Numbered from the stretch's first letter, positions 8,149 through 17,344 are shown. The stretch is 64,000 nucleotides of DNA from Paenibacillus sp. BIC5C1 (GCF_032399705.1 NZ_CP135922.1:6758001-6822000); one strand, 5' to 3'. Made by a program: numbers and translations. Notes: generated by a model not told the origin, from the letters alone.

Positions 8149-9810
8149 TTAAACTTCAACCGTTACAGAGGCCCGCTTCACTCGATGCAGCATCGTCCAG
8201 AACAGCATATTAATCACGATCAGTAGCGCTACATAGATCCAGATGCCTGCTGGTATGGTACGGATGAATACATGGAGTCCCCATAACAATGCCATGAGCG
8301 GAAAGAAGGCAAAGACGAGCCAGCCGTCACTCTGCCCGGCCACACTAAAGGATTGGGAGAACGGCGGTCTTCGCATCAACAACTTTCCAGACAGCGGGAT
8401 AAGTGCAGTTGCTACCAAAAATATTACGATCAGATCAGGAAGAATTCTTAACCCAAAGGTCCACACAAATATGATAGCGTTCAATATAAATACGGGTAGA
8501 AACATATTGCATAAGAAGGCCTTCAGCGCTCCACTATATAGCACATTCTCGTTGGCCAGAGGGGCTGCCCGGAAGGTCCAAAACGCCTTGTATTGCCCGG
8601 AATACTTCAGCATGGTCACAACAGACACAATCAGCAAGAGCACAATATATAGCGTATAAAAGAAGGAGCTTCCCCTGAATTCTGCCCACGAAGAACTCTG
8701 CAATTGCGTGAACCAGAATACATAGGGCAAAACAAAAGATAAACCCATCGACGGGTATACCTTCAGCTTGAACTCTCTTTCACTTCGCATCATACTGGCA
8801 GACAAACGAAAGCACGCCTGCTCTTCTCTCGAACGAGAGAATACCTTCGCCATGATGCGATCCCAACCCCCACGTCTTCGTCCAGAGGCCTGACCTGCGT
8901 GTGCCATTTTCTCCAAATACAATTCAAAGGAAGGCATCAGCTTCACATACACCAACAGACTGACCAGCGGAACGATCACAGCAAGCGCCGAGAAAGTATA
9001 CAGCCAGGCATCTCCCCCGCCGCTGAACAGCAGCTCAAATGCCGCTGCATACCACACCGGAGGCAGCAGTAACTGCCACCAGGCAGGTGTGAATACCATA
9101 TTAAAGTCGATGATGCTGAACGAACGTATGACCAGCTGATAACCTACGGCAACCCCAATGGAAAGCAGGATTTGCATCATATTGATCATGTCCTTCAGCT
9201 TCTCGCCATCCAGAAACCTCATCATGAATAGATAGATCAGGGACGTGGTCACCAGAATTAACATATTAATCATCACCAGTTCCACCAGAAAAAGCAGGAA
9301 AAAGCCGATCCCGTGGGCAATCAGTCCGGCTACCAGCGGCGCAGCCGTCAGAGAGCCTGTCAGAAGCAGCAAATAAACCCCTGCGTGAATGGCCCGAGCC
9401 AAACCAACAGTGCGTCCATTTATCGGTTTGGTCATGATGATGTTACGATCCCGAATATCAAGCAATACCGAAGAAAAGTCGGAAATCATGGATGTCATGA
9501 TCATAAACATCAGCATGGCGGTTACTAGTCCCATCTGGATCATAAAGTGTCCCGTATCCCAGACAACAAAAGGAACCATAATCAGCCCCATCAGTGCATA
9601 CAACCAGAGGGAACGCAGATACAGATTGCCTTCTTTCTGCTCCTTATTGCCATTGCGCGCTGACAATACCGTCGGCACCCTGCGCTGATCCATCTGAAAC
9701 TTCACTCTTAGAATCAAACGCAGTACATCATAATCCGCCCCTGTTTTGGCGATGATAGGCCGAAAACGGTCCAGAATCTTCAGCGTGCGGAAGTCAGAAG
9801 TTTCCGCCAT
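8149..9810 (-). CDS. ABC transporter permease, ABC-2-like
   Basis: Predicted 553-residue integral membrane protein with roughly a dozen hydrophobic segments spread over residues 70-545 and a cytoplasmic N-terminus. It follows an ABC ATPase gene with a single base between the ATPase stop and this ATG, and the ribosome site AGGAGGTG lies inside the end of the ATPase gene, so the two are translationally coupled. Large permeases of this kind, with one ATPase, form exporters of the ABC-2 group. The substrate cannot be predicted; there are no peptide, antibiotic or polysaccharide genes next to it. Confidence 0.75.
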   Translation of the reverse strand: MAETSDFRTLKILDRFRPIIAKTGADYDVLRLILRVKFQMDQRRVPTVLSARNGNKEQKEGNLYLRSLWLYALMGLIMVPFVVWDTGHFMIQMGLVTAMLMFMIMTSMISDFSSVLLDIRDRNIIMTKPINGRTVGLARAIHAGVYLLLLTGSLTAAPLVAGLIAHGIGFFLLFLVELVMINMLILVTTSLIYLFMMRFLDGEKLKDMINMMQILLSIGVAVGYQLVIRSFSIIDFNMVFTPAWWQLLLPPVWYAAAFELLFSGGGDAWLYTFSALAVIVPLVSLLVYVKLMPSFELYLEKMAHAGQASGRRRGGWDRIMAKVFSRSREEQACFRLSASMMRSEREFKLKVYPSMGLSFVLPYVFWFTQLQSSSWAEFRGSSFFYTLYIVLLLIVSVVTMLKYSGQYKAFWTFRAAPLANENVLYSGALKAFLCNMFLPVFILNAIIFVWTFGLRILPDLIVIFLVATALIPLSGKLLMRRPPFSQSFSVAGQSDGWLVFAFFPLMALLWGLHVFIRTIPAGIWIYVALLIVINMLFWTMLHRVKRASVTVEV

Positions 9811-9811
9811 A

Positions 9812-10597
9812 TCAGTACACCTCCTGCACGATGGACACAAAACGTTCGGCAATTGCCCGATGTTCATTGAAGCCCGTCAGTTGGTTGAATACTTCCTCTA
9901 GTGTGCCTTCCATGGATTGCTGCTGGAGCTGCCTGAACGTACCATCCGCCATCACATGCCCTTCGGCAATCAGAACGATTCGGCTGCTGATCTTCTCCAC
10001 CACATCCATGATATGTGACGAATAAAATATCGTCGTGCCTTTGGCCGACAGCTGTGTCAAAATCTCCTTTACCACCATTACACTGTTGGCGTCCAGACCG
10101 CTGAGCGGTTCATCCAGGAACAACAGATCCGGGTCATGCAGCAGCGCGGAGATCAGCAGCACTTTCTGACGCATGCCTTTGGAGAAGGAGGCAATGCGGG
10201 AATGATATGATTTTTCCAGTCCAAAACAATCCATCAACTGCTTCGCCTTATAATCGGCATCTTCATAGGACAACCCGTACAATTCTCCTATAAAGGTCAG
10301 ATACTCTGCCGGGGTTAATTGCTCGTATAGCTCCGCGACTTCCGGTACATAACCGATTCTGCGCTTATATTCCGCGTCACCATCCGCGATATCCTTGCCA
10401 AAGATGCGGACCGTACCCACATATCCCTCAACTAGTCCGAGCAAAATCTTGACCGTCGTGCTTTTACCCGCACCGTTCGGACCAATGTATCCGATCATCT
10501 CGCCCCGATTCACTTCCAGATCAATCCCATTGAGCACATAACGCCCGTTATACCGCATACGCAAGCCTTCAATTGACAGTACTTGTTTTTCACTCAC
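9812..10597 (-). CDS. ABC transporter ATP-binding protein
   Basis: Predicted 261-residue ATPase. Walker A is GPNGAGKST, the signature is SFSKGMRQK, Walker B is LLFLDEPLSGLD, and the switch His is in YSSHIMDVVEK. The sequence fits the DrrA/CcmA-like group of exporter ATPases (RIGYVPEVAELYEQLTPAEYL). The likely start is GTG at 10597, giving MSEKQVLSIEGL, with AGGGG 12 bases upstream; a TTG at 10621 is possible but has no clear ribosome site. It forms an operon with the permease that follows and powers that exporter at the inner face of the membrane. Confidence 0.85.
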   Translation of the reverse strand: MSEKQVLSIEGLRMRYNGRYVLNGIDLEVNRGEMIGYIGPNGAGKSTTVKILLGLVEGYVGTVRIFGKDIADGDAEYKRRIGYVPEVAELYEQLTPAEYLTFIGELYGLSYEDADYKAKQLMDCFGLEKSYHSRIASFSKGMRQKVLLISALLHDPDLLFLDEPLSGLDANSVMVVKEILTQLSAKGTTIFYSSHIMDVVEKISSRIVLIAEGHVMADGTFRQLQQQSMEGTLEEVFNQLTGFNEHRAIAERFVSIVQEVY

Positions 10598-10750
10598 TTC
10601 GTTATCCAGCCCCTGTCTCAACCATTTCTACAATTCTACTAGTTTACCACAGATTGGATTAACAGAGAGGGATAAAGAAATGCATAACAAAGGTCCAAAA
10701 TGTATATAGCTTAATATTTTTCATGATGATTAACTGACCAACAATAATCC

Positions 10751-12253
10751 TTATTGAACCTTAACAATCTGGAATTGCTGATTCGTACCACCATTATCTG
10801 TCCACTGAATTGCAGCTGCCCCATCTGCCAGGGATTGTCCCGAAATATCAAGCACCTTGCCTGTGCTGCGGTTTTTCAATTTATAATAACCACCGCCCAC
10901 ACTAACCAACTGCCATTGCTGACTGGCCCAGCCGCCATCGTTCCACTGTTCAATAACAGCTCCATCTGCTGTAGAGCCATTTTCCACACCAATCAGCTTG
11001 CCGCTGGATCGGTTGATGATTTTGACATAACCACCACCTGCATCCGTGATCTGCCACTGTTGACTGGTTGTGCCACTGTCTGCCCGCTGCTCCAGATCGG
11101 CACCATTATCCGCAGAACCACCGATGACATTAAGCAATTTATTGCTTTTACGACTAATCAACTGATACGAAGCATTCGGGTCCCATACGTTAGTGGTATC
11201 CACTCCGGTGACGGAACCCGTGGCTGCATCGATGGTAACCGTGCTTGCCCAGTTCATCGCCAGACTGGTTGCACTAGGGAAAGACAACGGTAACCACACA
11301 TACTTGGAATCCTGCACTGGCCCGCTCCAGGCGCCAGCCCAGCGGTCACCCATATAGAGATATGATGTTGTCTGTGAGCCTTCCACCGGAAGCACGTATG
11401 CGGATTGGGAACCATAGGTTGTACTATCTCCAAAGTTGCTCAGGCCGCTCCATGTGCCCGTTATGCTGGTAGCAGTCGCATATTTGGCCTGATTGGGATT
11501 CCAGCCCGTAGCCCCAGATGTAATCAGGAAGTAGACGCCACCCTTTTTGAACATGGCAGGTGCTTCACGATATTGCCCTGGCCACAGCGTCGTTACCAGC
11601 GATTCCACACCCAGAAAGTCTGGAGTCAGCTTGTAGATATTCAGGTCGGCATTCACTTTGGTCGCCGAGATGAGATAAGCCGTTCCGTTGTCGTTGTAAA
11701 CCGTCATGTCTCTCGAATCATAGCCAAGCGGCCGATAGCTGCCCACATACGAATAATTGCCATCCACTGTACTTGAGGTCGCTACTGCAACTCTGGCTTC
11801 ACCGTAGTCGACCCCGTTTTCCTTATGCATCCAAAGAACATACTTGCCTGTTGCACTGTTATAGATCACTTTCGGGCGTTCGATATTGGAAATGTTCAAC
11901 TCGGCAGCCGAGTTGCTGGTGAGCACATCATTGCGATACTCCCAGTTTTTCAGATCTGCTGAACGATATACGGAAACCGCCTTAAACGTTCCATTGGGAT
12001 TGCGATTCTCCCCAAACCAGTAATAATACCCGTTAGCCTTGATCATCCCGCCCCCATGGGCATGAATGACATTGCCATTCGTATCCTTGAACTGTACCCC
12101 GTTGGTCACACTGAGGGGAGCAGCGGAGGCCTGTTGTCCTGGAGCAACCAGCATGCCTAGCGATTGTAGCGCCAAGATTAGAGCAAGCAGATAACATAGA
12201 CGACGAGTGAAACGATGAGAATTTGTTTTCTTTTTCAACCAACCCTCATTCAT
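10751..12253 (-). CDS. Secreted GH43 glycosidase with CBM13, probable exo-beta-1,3-galactanase
   Basis: Predicted 500-residue secreted enzyme. A signal peptide ends near residue 45 (QQASAAP). Residues 48-345 form a GH43 five-bladed propeller beginning with AHGGGMIKANGYYYWFGENR, YRSADLKNWEYRNDVL and IERPKVIYNSATGKYVLWMH; this pattern resembles subfamily 24 exo-beta-1,3-galactanases that trim arabinogalactan. Residues 360-500 are three ricin-type repeats with QxW-like motifs (QQWQI, QQWQL, QQFQI), a CBM13 that binds sugar. GH43-CBM13 order is known for bacterial galactanases. GGAGGTG precedes the ATG and a cre-like site lies 28 bases upstream. It could instead be another GH43 exo-enzyme; the galactan call is by resemblance only. 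Confidence 0.78.
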   Translation of the reverse strand: MNEGWLKKKTNSHRFTRRLCYLLALILALQSLGMLVAPGQQASAAPLSVTNGVQFKDTNGNVIHAHGGGMIKANGYYYWFGENRNPNGTFKAVSVYRSADLKNWEYRNDVLTSNSAAELNISNIERPKVIYNSATGKYVLWMHKENGVDYGEARVAVATSSTVDGNYSYVGSYRPLGYDSRDMTVYNDNGTAYLISATKVNADLNIYKLTPDFLGVESLVTTLWPGQYREAPAMFKKGGVYFLITSGATGWNPNQAKYATATSITGTWSGLSNFGDSTTYGSQSAYVLPVEGSQTTSYLYMGDRWAGAWSGPVQDSKYVWLPLSFPSATSLAMNWASTVTIDAATGSVTGVDTTNVWDPNASYQLISRKSNKLLNVIGGSADNGADLEQRADSGTTSQQWQITDAGGGYVKIINRSSGKLIGVENGSTADGAVIEQWNDGGWASQQWQLVSVGGGYYKLKNRSTGKVLDISGQSLADGAAAIQWTDNGGTNQQFQIVKVQ

Positions 12254-12280
12254 AAAACACTACACCTCCGCAATTCATTT

Positions 12281-12294
12281 ATAAAGCGCTTACA
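12281..12294 (-). promoter_or_regulatory. cre-like site upstream of the GH43 gene
   Basis: Minus-strand TGTAAGCGCTTTAT matches the strict CcpA consensus TGWAARCGYTWNCW at 13 of 14 positions. Lying only about 28 bases before the start codon, it would act as a downstream roadblock or overlap the promoter. Confidence 0.6.
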
Positions 12295-12472
12295 TAAAAT
12301 CGATACGTCTCTTCTTCCTCCGATCGATGATGCATTTCATAGATTACCCGTTTCTCAGACTGGCTCGGCACTCACCTCCTGATTACGATTGTATCCGCCA
12401 TGACTCTGCTCGAATAGTGAACAATGCGGCGGAACATGTACGATTACACACTGAACTTATGGAACGGACAGC

Positions 12473-12497
12473 AAAAAGACGCTTCATCCGAAGCGTC
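12473..12497 (-). terminator. Terminator of the two-component/PepSY cluster
   Basis: GACGCTTC-ATCC-GAAGCGTC is an eight-pair stem; on the minus strand it is followed by five T residues and closes the transcript of the PepSY gene that ends at 12542. Confidence 0.8.
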
Positions 12498-12541
12498 CTC
12501 TGTTATACACAAGCCAAATCCCTATAAATAAACGTTATTTC

Positions 12542-13174
12542 TTAATCTTCGTCGTCAAAATCCTGGTCAAACGAAAGTACTTTGCCTGTATTGGCATCGA
12601 CGTCAACATCGGATTCACCGTTTGCTGTTCTCAGTTCCACTTCATAAACATAACGGCCGTTATCATGATCCAATTCGATTTCGGTTACTTTTCCGCCTGT
12701 CACCTGTTTCAGGGCAATGTTCGAAGCTTGTGCCTCCGTCAGTTTAACCTGTTTTGAAGCAGCTTGATTGGAAGACGTACCTGCCACAGTGCCATTATAA
12801 TCATCGTCGTCATCGTAATCTTCATCATCGACTACTGCAAGGATTTTACCTGTGTAGGCATCCAAACGAACGACAACGTCATTGCTTCCTTTTTTATCGA
12901 TTTCAACTTCATAGAACGTTTGGCCGTTTCTGCGCTCCAGATCCACATCATCCACTTTACCATCAGTTGCTTTCAAGGCTGCTTCTTTTGCCTGTGCGAC
13001 CGTCAGCAGTGTACCTGTGTTCTGAGTCTGTGTTACTGATTGTGTAGTGGACGTTTGCGTAGGCTGTACCGATTGCCCGTTGACACTCCCACTAGCCAGA
13101 GCGGCTGATCCTCCGAGCAGCACCGCTGCCGACAAGCTGCCAATCCATAGTTTATGTTTGTTCATCATCATCAT
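12542..13174 (-). CDS. Secreted protein with two PepSY domains (YkoJ/YkoI-like)
   Basis: Predicted 210-residue exported protein. Residues 1-28 are a signal peptide; a Thr/Gln/Ser-rich linker (35-55) precedes two PepSY repeats at about 57-115 and 143-205. Each repeat has the LTVAQAKEAAL / LTEAQASNIAL start, a YEVE core and the ending DAxTGKVL. An acidic DDEDYDDDDD run separates them. PepSY domains are extracytoplasmic and are thought to inhibit proteases or act as sensors. Four consecutive ATG codons begin the frame; GAGGAG is 4 to 13 bases away depending on which is used, so the second or third may be the true start. Together with the next gene and the TCS this matches the gene set ykoGHIJ of Bacillus subtilis. 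Confidence 0.82.
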   Translation of the reverse strand: MMMMNKHKLWIGSLSAAVLLGGSAALASGSVNGQSVQPTQTSTTQSVTQTQNTGTLLTVAQAKEAALKATDGKVDDVDLERRNGQTFYEVEIDKKGSNDVVVRLDAYTGKILAVVDDEDYDDDDDYNGTVAGTSSNQAASKQVKLTEAQASNIALKQVTGGKVTEIELDHDNGRYVYEVELRTANGESDVDVDANTGKVLSFDQDFDDED

Positions 13175-13230
13175 TCATCTCCTCGTTGTTGTTCTCGTTC
13201 TCGTCTACAGTTATAGATTAACCTGTACGA

Positions 13231-13281
13231 ATGAGAGTTCAGCGAGAGTCAGATTAGAATTTGATGAGAAAATGAGTGAGA
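13231..13281 (-). promoter_or_regulatory. Repeated ATGAGA/TCTCAT boxes before the PepSY gene
   Basis: ATGAGA-like hexamers recur at 13231, 13242 (GCGAGA), 13264, 13272 (ATGAGT) and 13276 (GTGAGA), partly with an 11-base period. The same hexamer pair precedes the other PepSY gene, so they are candidate binding boxes for the OmpR-type regulator at 15559-16308. Confidence 0.4.
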
Positions 13282-13306
13282 TTCTCACAGAATCGCTTCT
13301 ATACGT

Positions 13307-14110
13307 TTAATCTTCTTCATCATCCCAAGTGACCGAACGAATCGCGCCCGAAATGGCATTGACCTGCACAATGGCCTCACGACCGTCATCCAGGTCAATT
13401 TCAACCAGATAATACGGATTGCCACTATTCGTTCCACGGAGTTCGATATCATCCACTTCACCAGGAACCTTAGCAAGTGCCTTCTGCCCTGCTTCTTTCT
13501 CGCTCAGAAATGAAGTCTTGGTGCCTTCCCCTTTTGTTGGGTCAGGGTCGGGTGAAGATGCTTCCAACGTCTTGGAGGATTGTTTCTCTCCGTTATAAGG
13601 ATCAATGGTCCATTGCTCCCGGCCTTTGTCCTTCATCTTGAATACCGCCAGATACACCGGGCTCCCCTGCTGCTCGACGAGTTCGAGCGACACCAGTTCG
13701 GCATCCGTTTGTTTCAGCAATTCCGTCTTGACCTGTTCCCGGCTCCATAACGTCTTCTCCTCCGCTTGCGGATTGGACTCCAGCCGTTTAATGGAATTCA
13801 CGGTCGCCGTAACCGCATCAACTTGTACGTCATACAGTCCGGTTTCTGAGCGGAGCTGCATGATATAGGTTCCGTCTTTCAATGTGGAATTCACGATTTC
13901 TCCTGGATATTGATCCAAGACCGATTGGGCCGCTGCATCCGCTGTTAACATCACGCGATCTGATTGCCACGGCTTCCACCACATGACTGCTATAACGACA
14001 AGGAAAGCCAGGAGCCCCGCACCCCACCAAAATGAACGCCTTGGCTTCTTCCATCCTTTGCGTGGTTGTTCCCGTTTCATTTCCGGACGCCCCTCATGCT
14101 CTTCCATCAT
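13307..14110 (-). CDS. Membrane-anchored protein with PepSY domains
   Basis: Predicted 267-residue protein: a basic cytoplasmic N-terminus (residues 1-25), one membrane helix (about 27-45, WGAGLLAFLVVIAVMWW), then an extracytoplasmic part with a first PepSY-like unit (54-110), a middle region (115-180) and a canonical C-terminal PepSY unit (195-262) ending in an acidic tail WDDEED. It sits 75 bases after the histidine kinase stop and 132 bases before the second PepSY gene, all in one direction. The boxes before it overlap the kinase stop codon, so it may be transcribed both with the TCS and separately. It may pass an envelope signal to the kinase (inference). Confidence 0.78.
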   Translation of the reverse strand: MMEEHEGRPEMKREQPRKGWKKPRRSFWWGAGLLAFLVVIAVMWWKPWQSDRVMLTADAAAQSVLDQYPGEIVNSTLKDGTYIMQLRSETGLYDVQVDAVTATVNSIKRLESNPQAEEKTLWSREQVKTELLKQTDAELVSLELVEQQGSPVYLAVFKMKDKGREQWTIDPYNGEKQSSKTLEASSPDPDPTKGEGTKTSFLSEKEAGQKALAKVPGEVDDIELRGTNSGNPYYLVEIDLDDGREAIVQVNAISGAIRSVTWDDEED

Positions 14111-14176
14111 GGTTCCCCCTTATGCACTCTCTTATGATCCGAAATTGTACCGTGTGTATCAGTATATAAGAGAAGA

Positions 14177-14193
14177 ATGAGATTTTCATGAGA
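14177..14193 (-). promoter_or_regulatory. TCTCAT direct repeat before the first PepSY gene
   Basis: Two identical ATGAGA hexamers (14177-14182 and 14188-14193) lie exactly 11 bases apart, the spacing expected for dimer binding of OmpR-type regulators. The second copy overlaps the stop region of the kinase gene. Confidence 0.45.
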
Positions 14194-15562
14194 GTGACCC
14201 GTTCTGTACAGATGTGGGCAAAATAATCGAAGCCTCGGTTCCCCTGCCCTCGGTGCTGCTCAGTTCAATACGTGCCCCCACGGCCTCGGCAATATCTTTG
14301 GCAAGGGACAGTCCCAAGCCCGAACCGCTTGCTCCGCCGCTGCGTGTTCTGGCCTGATCTACGCGATAGAAACGGTCAAACACCTTGGACAATTCCTCTT
14401 CCCGCATGCCGATTCCCTTATCCACAATACGTATCCGACATTCCTGCTCCTTTGCCTCCAGCCGGACTTCAATGGCATCCTCACTATACTTGCGAGCATT
14501 ATCCAGCAAAATAAAAAGTAGCTGCTTCAGCTTGCTCACATCGCTAATCGCCCATATCCTGCCTGGATCGTCGCAGTGGACTTCCCGATGATAGGCTTCG
14601 CGAAATGCACGTGTGGAATCCAGCGCAAGCCGGGTAATATCCACCCGCTCCAGCTGTACATTCCACTGCTCTGGCTGCTTCGCCAGCAATAGCAGCTGCT
14701 CGGTCATCTCCCGCATGCGCACGGATTCGGACAGAATAGCTTCTACCGCCTCGTCGAATACTTCCGGTCGTTCCTTGCCCCTTCGTTGCAGCAGACTGGC
14801 ATAACTTTCAATAATGGTAAGTGGCGTTTTCAGTTCATGAGAAGCATCAGAAACAAAGCGCTCCTGCCGCTCGAAGTTGGATTCGAGCAGATCCATCATA
14901 CGGTTGAACGTCTGCCCCATCGTTTTCAGCTCGTCCTTGGATTTTTCGTCGAGCGGAAGCCGCTTGAATTGGCCACTCGACTGGATATCACTCATCGTAC
15001 GTGTCATCTGCTGGATCGGCCGTGTCATCCGGTTCGCCAGAATACGGCTGGAGATAATGGCCGGAATCAGCGCGATGATAGTTACGGCAACAAGAACTGT
15101 ACGAAGCACAGACAAGCGATTCTCGGTATCTTCAATGCTCTCGGTGACTTGTAGATTCACCACTTCTCCGTCCGGCCAGATCACGGGAACAGAGACCCAG
15201 ACATAACCGATTTGCTCAACTTGGGTATACTCAGATTTTTTTTCGCTTTCGTATTTGTAAGATAGCTTGCTCAGCTGCTCCTCTGCCGATGTCGTCACAG
15301 GCGGGGAGCTGGTGCCGTCTTCATTGACGATCCGCAGCATGCCGTCCAGCGGCGCGTAGGCCCGGAGCAAGTCGTCCGGCGGAATGGAGCCGGCAGACTG
15401 GCGCACTCCTTTTACAATAGACTCGGCCTCAGCTTCTACCCGCTTGATCTCGTTATCGATTGACATTCGTTCAAACACGATGTAAACCGAAAGGTTGACG
15501 GCAATTAGCAGCACGGCGAATAATACGGACGAGTATCCGTAGATTTTGCTACGCAGACTCAT
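14186..15562 (-). CDS. Sensor histidine kinase (YkoH-like)
   Basis: Predicted 458-residue membrane kinase. TM1 is residues 10-31, an extracellular loop of about 120 residues follows, TM2 is 152-175, then HAMP (175-230), HisKA with phospho-His in SHELKTPLTIIESY near residue 246, and HATPase with N-box LLDNARKYS, G1 VDKGIGMREEEL and G2 GSGLGLSLAKDI. Its ATG overlaps the regulator stop by four bases (ATGA), so the pair is translationally coupled. Downstream PepSY genes suggest an envelope-stress or peptide-sensing role, as proposed for the ykoGHIJ cluster; the signal is unknown. Confidence 0.9.
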   Translation of the reverse strand: MSLRSKIYGYSSVLFAVLLIAVNLSVYIVFERMSIDNEIKRVEAEAESIVKGVRQSAGSIPPDDLLRAYAPLDGMLRIVNEDGTSSPPVTTSAEEQLSKLSYKYESEKKSEYTQVEQIGYVWVSVPVIWPDGEVVNLQVTESIEDTENRLSVLRTVLVAVTIIALIPAIISSRILANRMTRPIQQMTRTMSDIQSSGQFKRLPLDEKSKDELKTMGQTFNRMMDLLESNFERQERFVSDASHELKTPLTIIESYASLLQRRGKERPEVFDEAVEAILSESVRMREMTEQLLLLAKQPEQWNVQLERVDITRLALDSTRAFREAYHREVHCDDPGRIWAISDVSKLKQLLFILLDNARKYSEDAIEVRLEAKEQECRIRIVDKGIGMREEELSKVFDRFYRVDQARTRSGGASGSGLGLSLAKDIAEAVGARIELSSTEGRGTEASIILPTSVQNGSLS

Positions 15563-16308
15563 AGTTGCTCCTTCAGGACGTAACCAACACCCCGAACAGT
15601 ATGTATTAAGGGTGGTGTGAATCCGTTATCGACTTTTTTGCGAACATAACGGATATACACATCCACCACATTGGTATCTCCATAATAATCGTATCCCCAG
15701 ACGGCCTGAACAATCTGATCCCGGCTCAGCACCTGGCGCTGGTTTTGCAGCAGATACACCAATAGATCGAACTCACGCGGGGTAAGCTCAATCGATTGAC
15801 CATCCCTGAATACCTCACGGGTTCCTTCATTCAGCTTCAATCCGCCTGCGGTGAGCCAGCCTGTCTCATTTTCCGCCGTGTGCTCCGATGATTGCGCCGT
15901 GTCCCGTGGGACCGAAGTGGAAGAATGAGCAGAAGCCGATGCAGCACTCAGGCGCAGTGCAGCACGTACTCTTGCAAGCAGTTCTTCGATCCGAAACGGT
16001 TTGGTAATGTAATCGTTGGCTCCGAGATCGAGTCCCGAGACTTTATCTTCCACAGAGTCTTTGGCTGTGAGCATCAGAATGGGCACCGTTGCATCTTTGG
16101 CACGTATCCGCCGCAGCACTTCAATGCCACTCAGACCCGGCAGCATAATATCCAGTAGAATCAGATCCCATTGACCGTCCCCATACATCTCCAACCCTTC
16201 CGTCCCGCTGCCTGCCTTGCCTACCTGATACCCCTCATACTGTAATTCCAGTTCAAGCAGGCGTGCAATTTTGGGCTCATCTTCGATCACCAGCACGGCT
16301 TCATTCAT
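15559..16308 (-). CDS. OmpR-family response regulator (YkoG-like)
   Basis: Predicted 249-residue DNA-binding regulator. The receiver (4-118) has the acidic pair DE, the phospho-acceptor in LILLDIMLPG (Asp 54), the conserved Thr in LMLTAKD and Lys in ITKPF. A Ser/Thr-rich linker of about 30 residues (125-150), longer than usual, leads to the winged helix (155-248) with LTPREFDLLVYLLQNQRQVLSR-type sequence and VDVYIRYVRKKV. First gene of the TCS-PepSY cluster; candidate targets are the ATGAGA boxes at 14177-14193 and 13231-13281. Confidence 0.9.
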   Translation of the reverse strand: MNEAVLVIEDEPKIARLLELELQYEGYQVGKAGSGTEGLEMYGDGQWDLILLDIMLPGLSGIEVLRRIRAKDATVPILMLTAKDSVEDKVSGLDLGANDYITKPFRIEELLARVRAALRLSAASASAHSSTSVPRDTAQSSEHTAENETGWLTAGGLKLNEGTREVFRDGQSIELTPREFDLLVYLLQNQRQVLSRDQIVQAVWGYDYYGDTNVVDVYIRYVRKKVDNGFTPPLIHTVRGVGYVLKEQL

Positions 16309-16362
16309 GCAGAGCTCCCCCTTATTCCGTCATTCCATTCTCCCGTTATATTACAATATGAA

Positions 16363-17007
16363 TTACAATTTACCTAAGGCATCCTCAACCAATTCATCCC
16401 CAGCGATCAGATCAAAAGCCATTCGGTACGTCTTCTCCTCCTGGAGGGAAGCAGCGATTACACGAGCCACATCTTCACGTGGGATACTTCCCGGTTTCAG
16501 ATCTGTTCCTACAGAGATTTTGCCGGTGCCAGGCTCATTTTTCAAACCACCAGGACGGATAATGGTGTAATTCAGATCACTTGCGAACAACGCCCGATCG
16601 GCGTAATGCTTCGCCACGTAATAAGGCTTAATGGCATCCGACCATTTCTCCCGCTGATCTGCCCCAAACGCACTGACCAAAATATATCTGGTAATTCCCT
16701 GCTGCTGTGCCGCCTCCATTGTTTTCACTGCACCATCGAGATCAATGAGCAATGTTTTGTCTTCACCCGTAGATCCACCGGAACCCGCTGTAAATACAAT
16801 TGCATTGTGATCTTTCATTGCCTCGGCCAGATCATCCACACTGCCTTCCAAATTGCCAATTACGACATTGGCACCAAGCTGCTTCAGTGCATCTGCCTGC
16901 TCCGGTTTGCGAATCATCGCGGTAACCTGATGTTTCCCTTCCCGTGCCAGTTGCTGCACCAGGAATTTGCCGATTTGTCCGTTCGCTCCAATTACTAATA
17001 CGTTCAT
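16363..17007 (-). CDS. NAD(P)-binding NmrA/YhfK-like oxidoreductase
   Basis: Predicted 214-residue atypical short-chain dehydrogenase. The N-terminal GANGQIGKFLVQ is a GxxGxxG nucleotide site; VVIGNLEG and IVFTAGSGGSTG follow the family pattern, YYVAKHYAD carries the Tyr-x-x-x-Lys pair, and NYTIIRPGGL is the typical C-terminal signature. Such proteins are small epimerase-like or regulatory NAD(P)H-binding proteins related to B. subtilis YhfK; no substrate is known. AGAGGAG precedes the ATG. Single gene with an unrelated neighbour on each side. Confidence 0.8.
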   Translation of the reverse strand: MNVLVIGANGQIGKFLVQQLAREGKHQVTAMIRKPEQADALKQLGANVVIGNLEGSVDDLAEAMKDHNAIVFTAGSGGSTGEDKTLLIDLDGAVKTMEAAQQQGITRYILVSAFGADQREKWSDAIKPYYVAKHYADRALFASDLNYTIIRPGGLKNEPGTGKISVGTDLKPGSIPREDVARVIAASLQEEKTYRMAFDLIAGDELVEDALGKL

Positions 17008-17344
17008 ATGTCATTCTCCTCTCAGTTTTCCTTTTTATAAGCTAGCTTTTATAAAACGCACTTGTCTTTAATTTAAACGAAAGCCGACGCTTCTAAGCGC
17101 CGGCTGCTATGTATTACTACCGTTCAGCGCATCTGGCAAGATGCGGAAAACACGTCTTTCCTTTAATATACCATACACCCTATACGGTTATACCGAGCAC
17201 TTTTCTCTTCAAAACATCTCTGATAACAATGGTTATAATTCAGTATTCACTTCATGAAACTTAGCCCTATGCTAAACGGATGCTGGTTAAAAATAAAAAA
17301 GGCACCCCAAGTGGGGTGCCTTTCTGCTGCATGGCGTACAGGTA
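17008..17344. other. Intergenic region with two hairpins
   Basis: Besides the strong terminator at 17291-17323, an imperfect inverted repeat at 17082-17105 (AGCCG-A-CGCTT / AAGCG-C-CGGCT) lies 75 bases before the NmrA-like gene. On the minus strand it is followed only by a weak T-rich tail, so it is a backup terminator or leader structure. No gene is seen. Confidence 0.5.
17291..17323 (-). terminator. Terminator of the DUF1641/NADH dehydrogenase operon
   Basis: AAAGGCACCCC (17298-17308) pairs with GGGGTGCCTTT (17313-17323); the minus-strand transcript ends in a run of six T residues, an A, then five more T residues. Confidence 0.9.
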
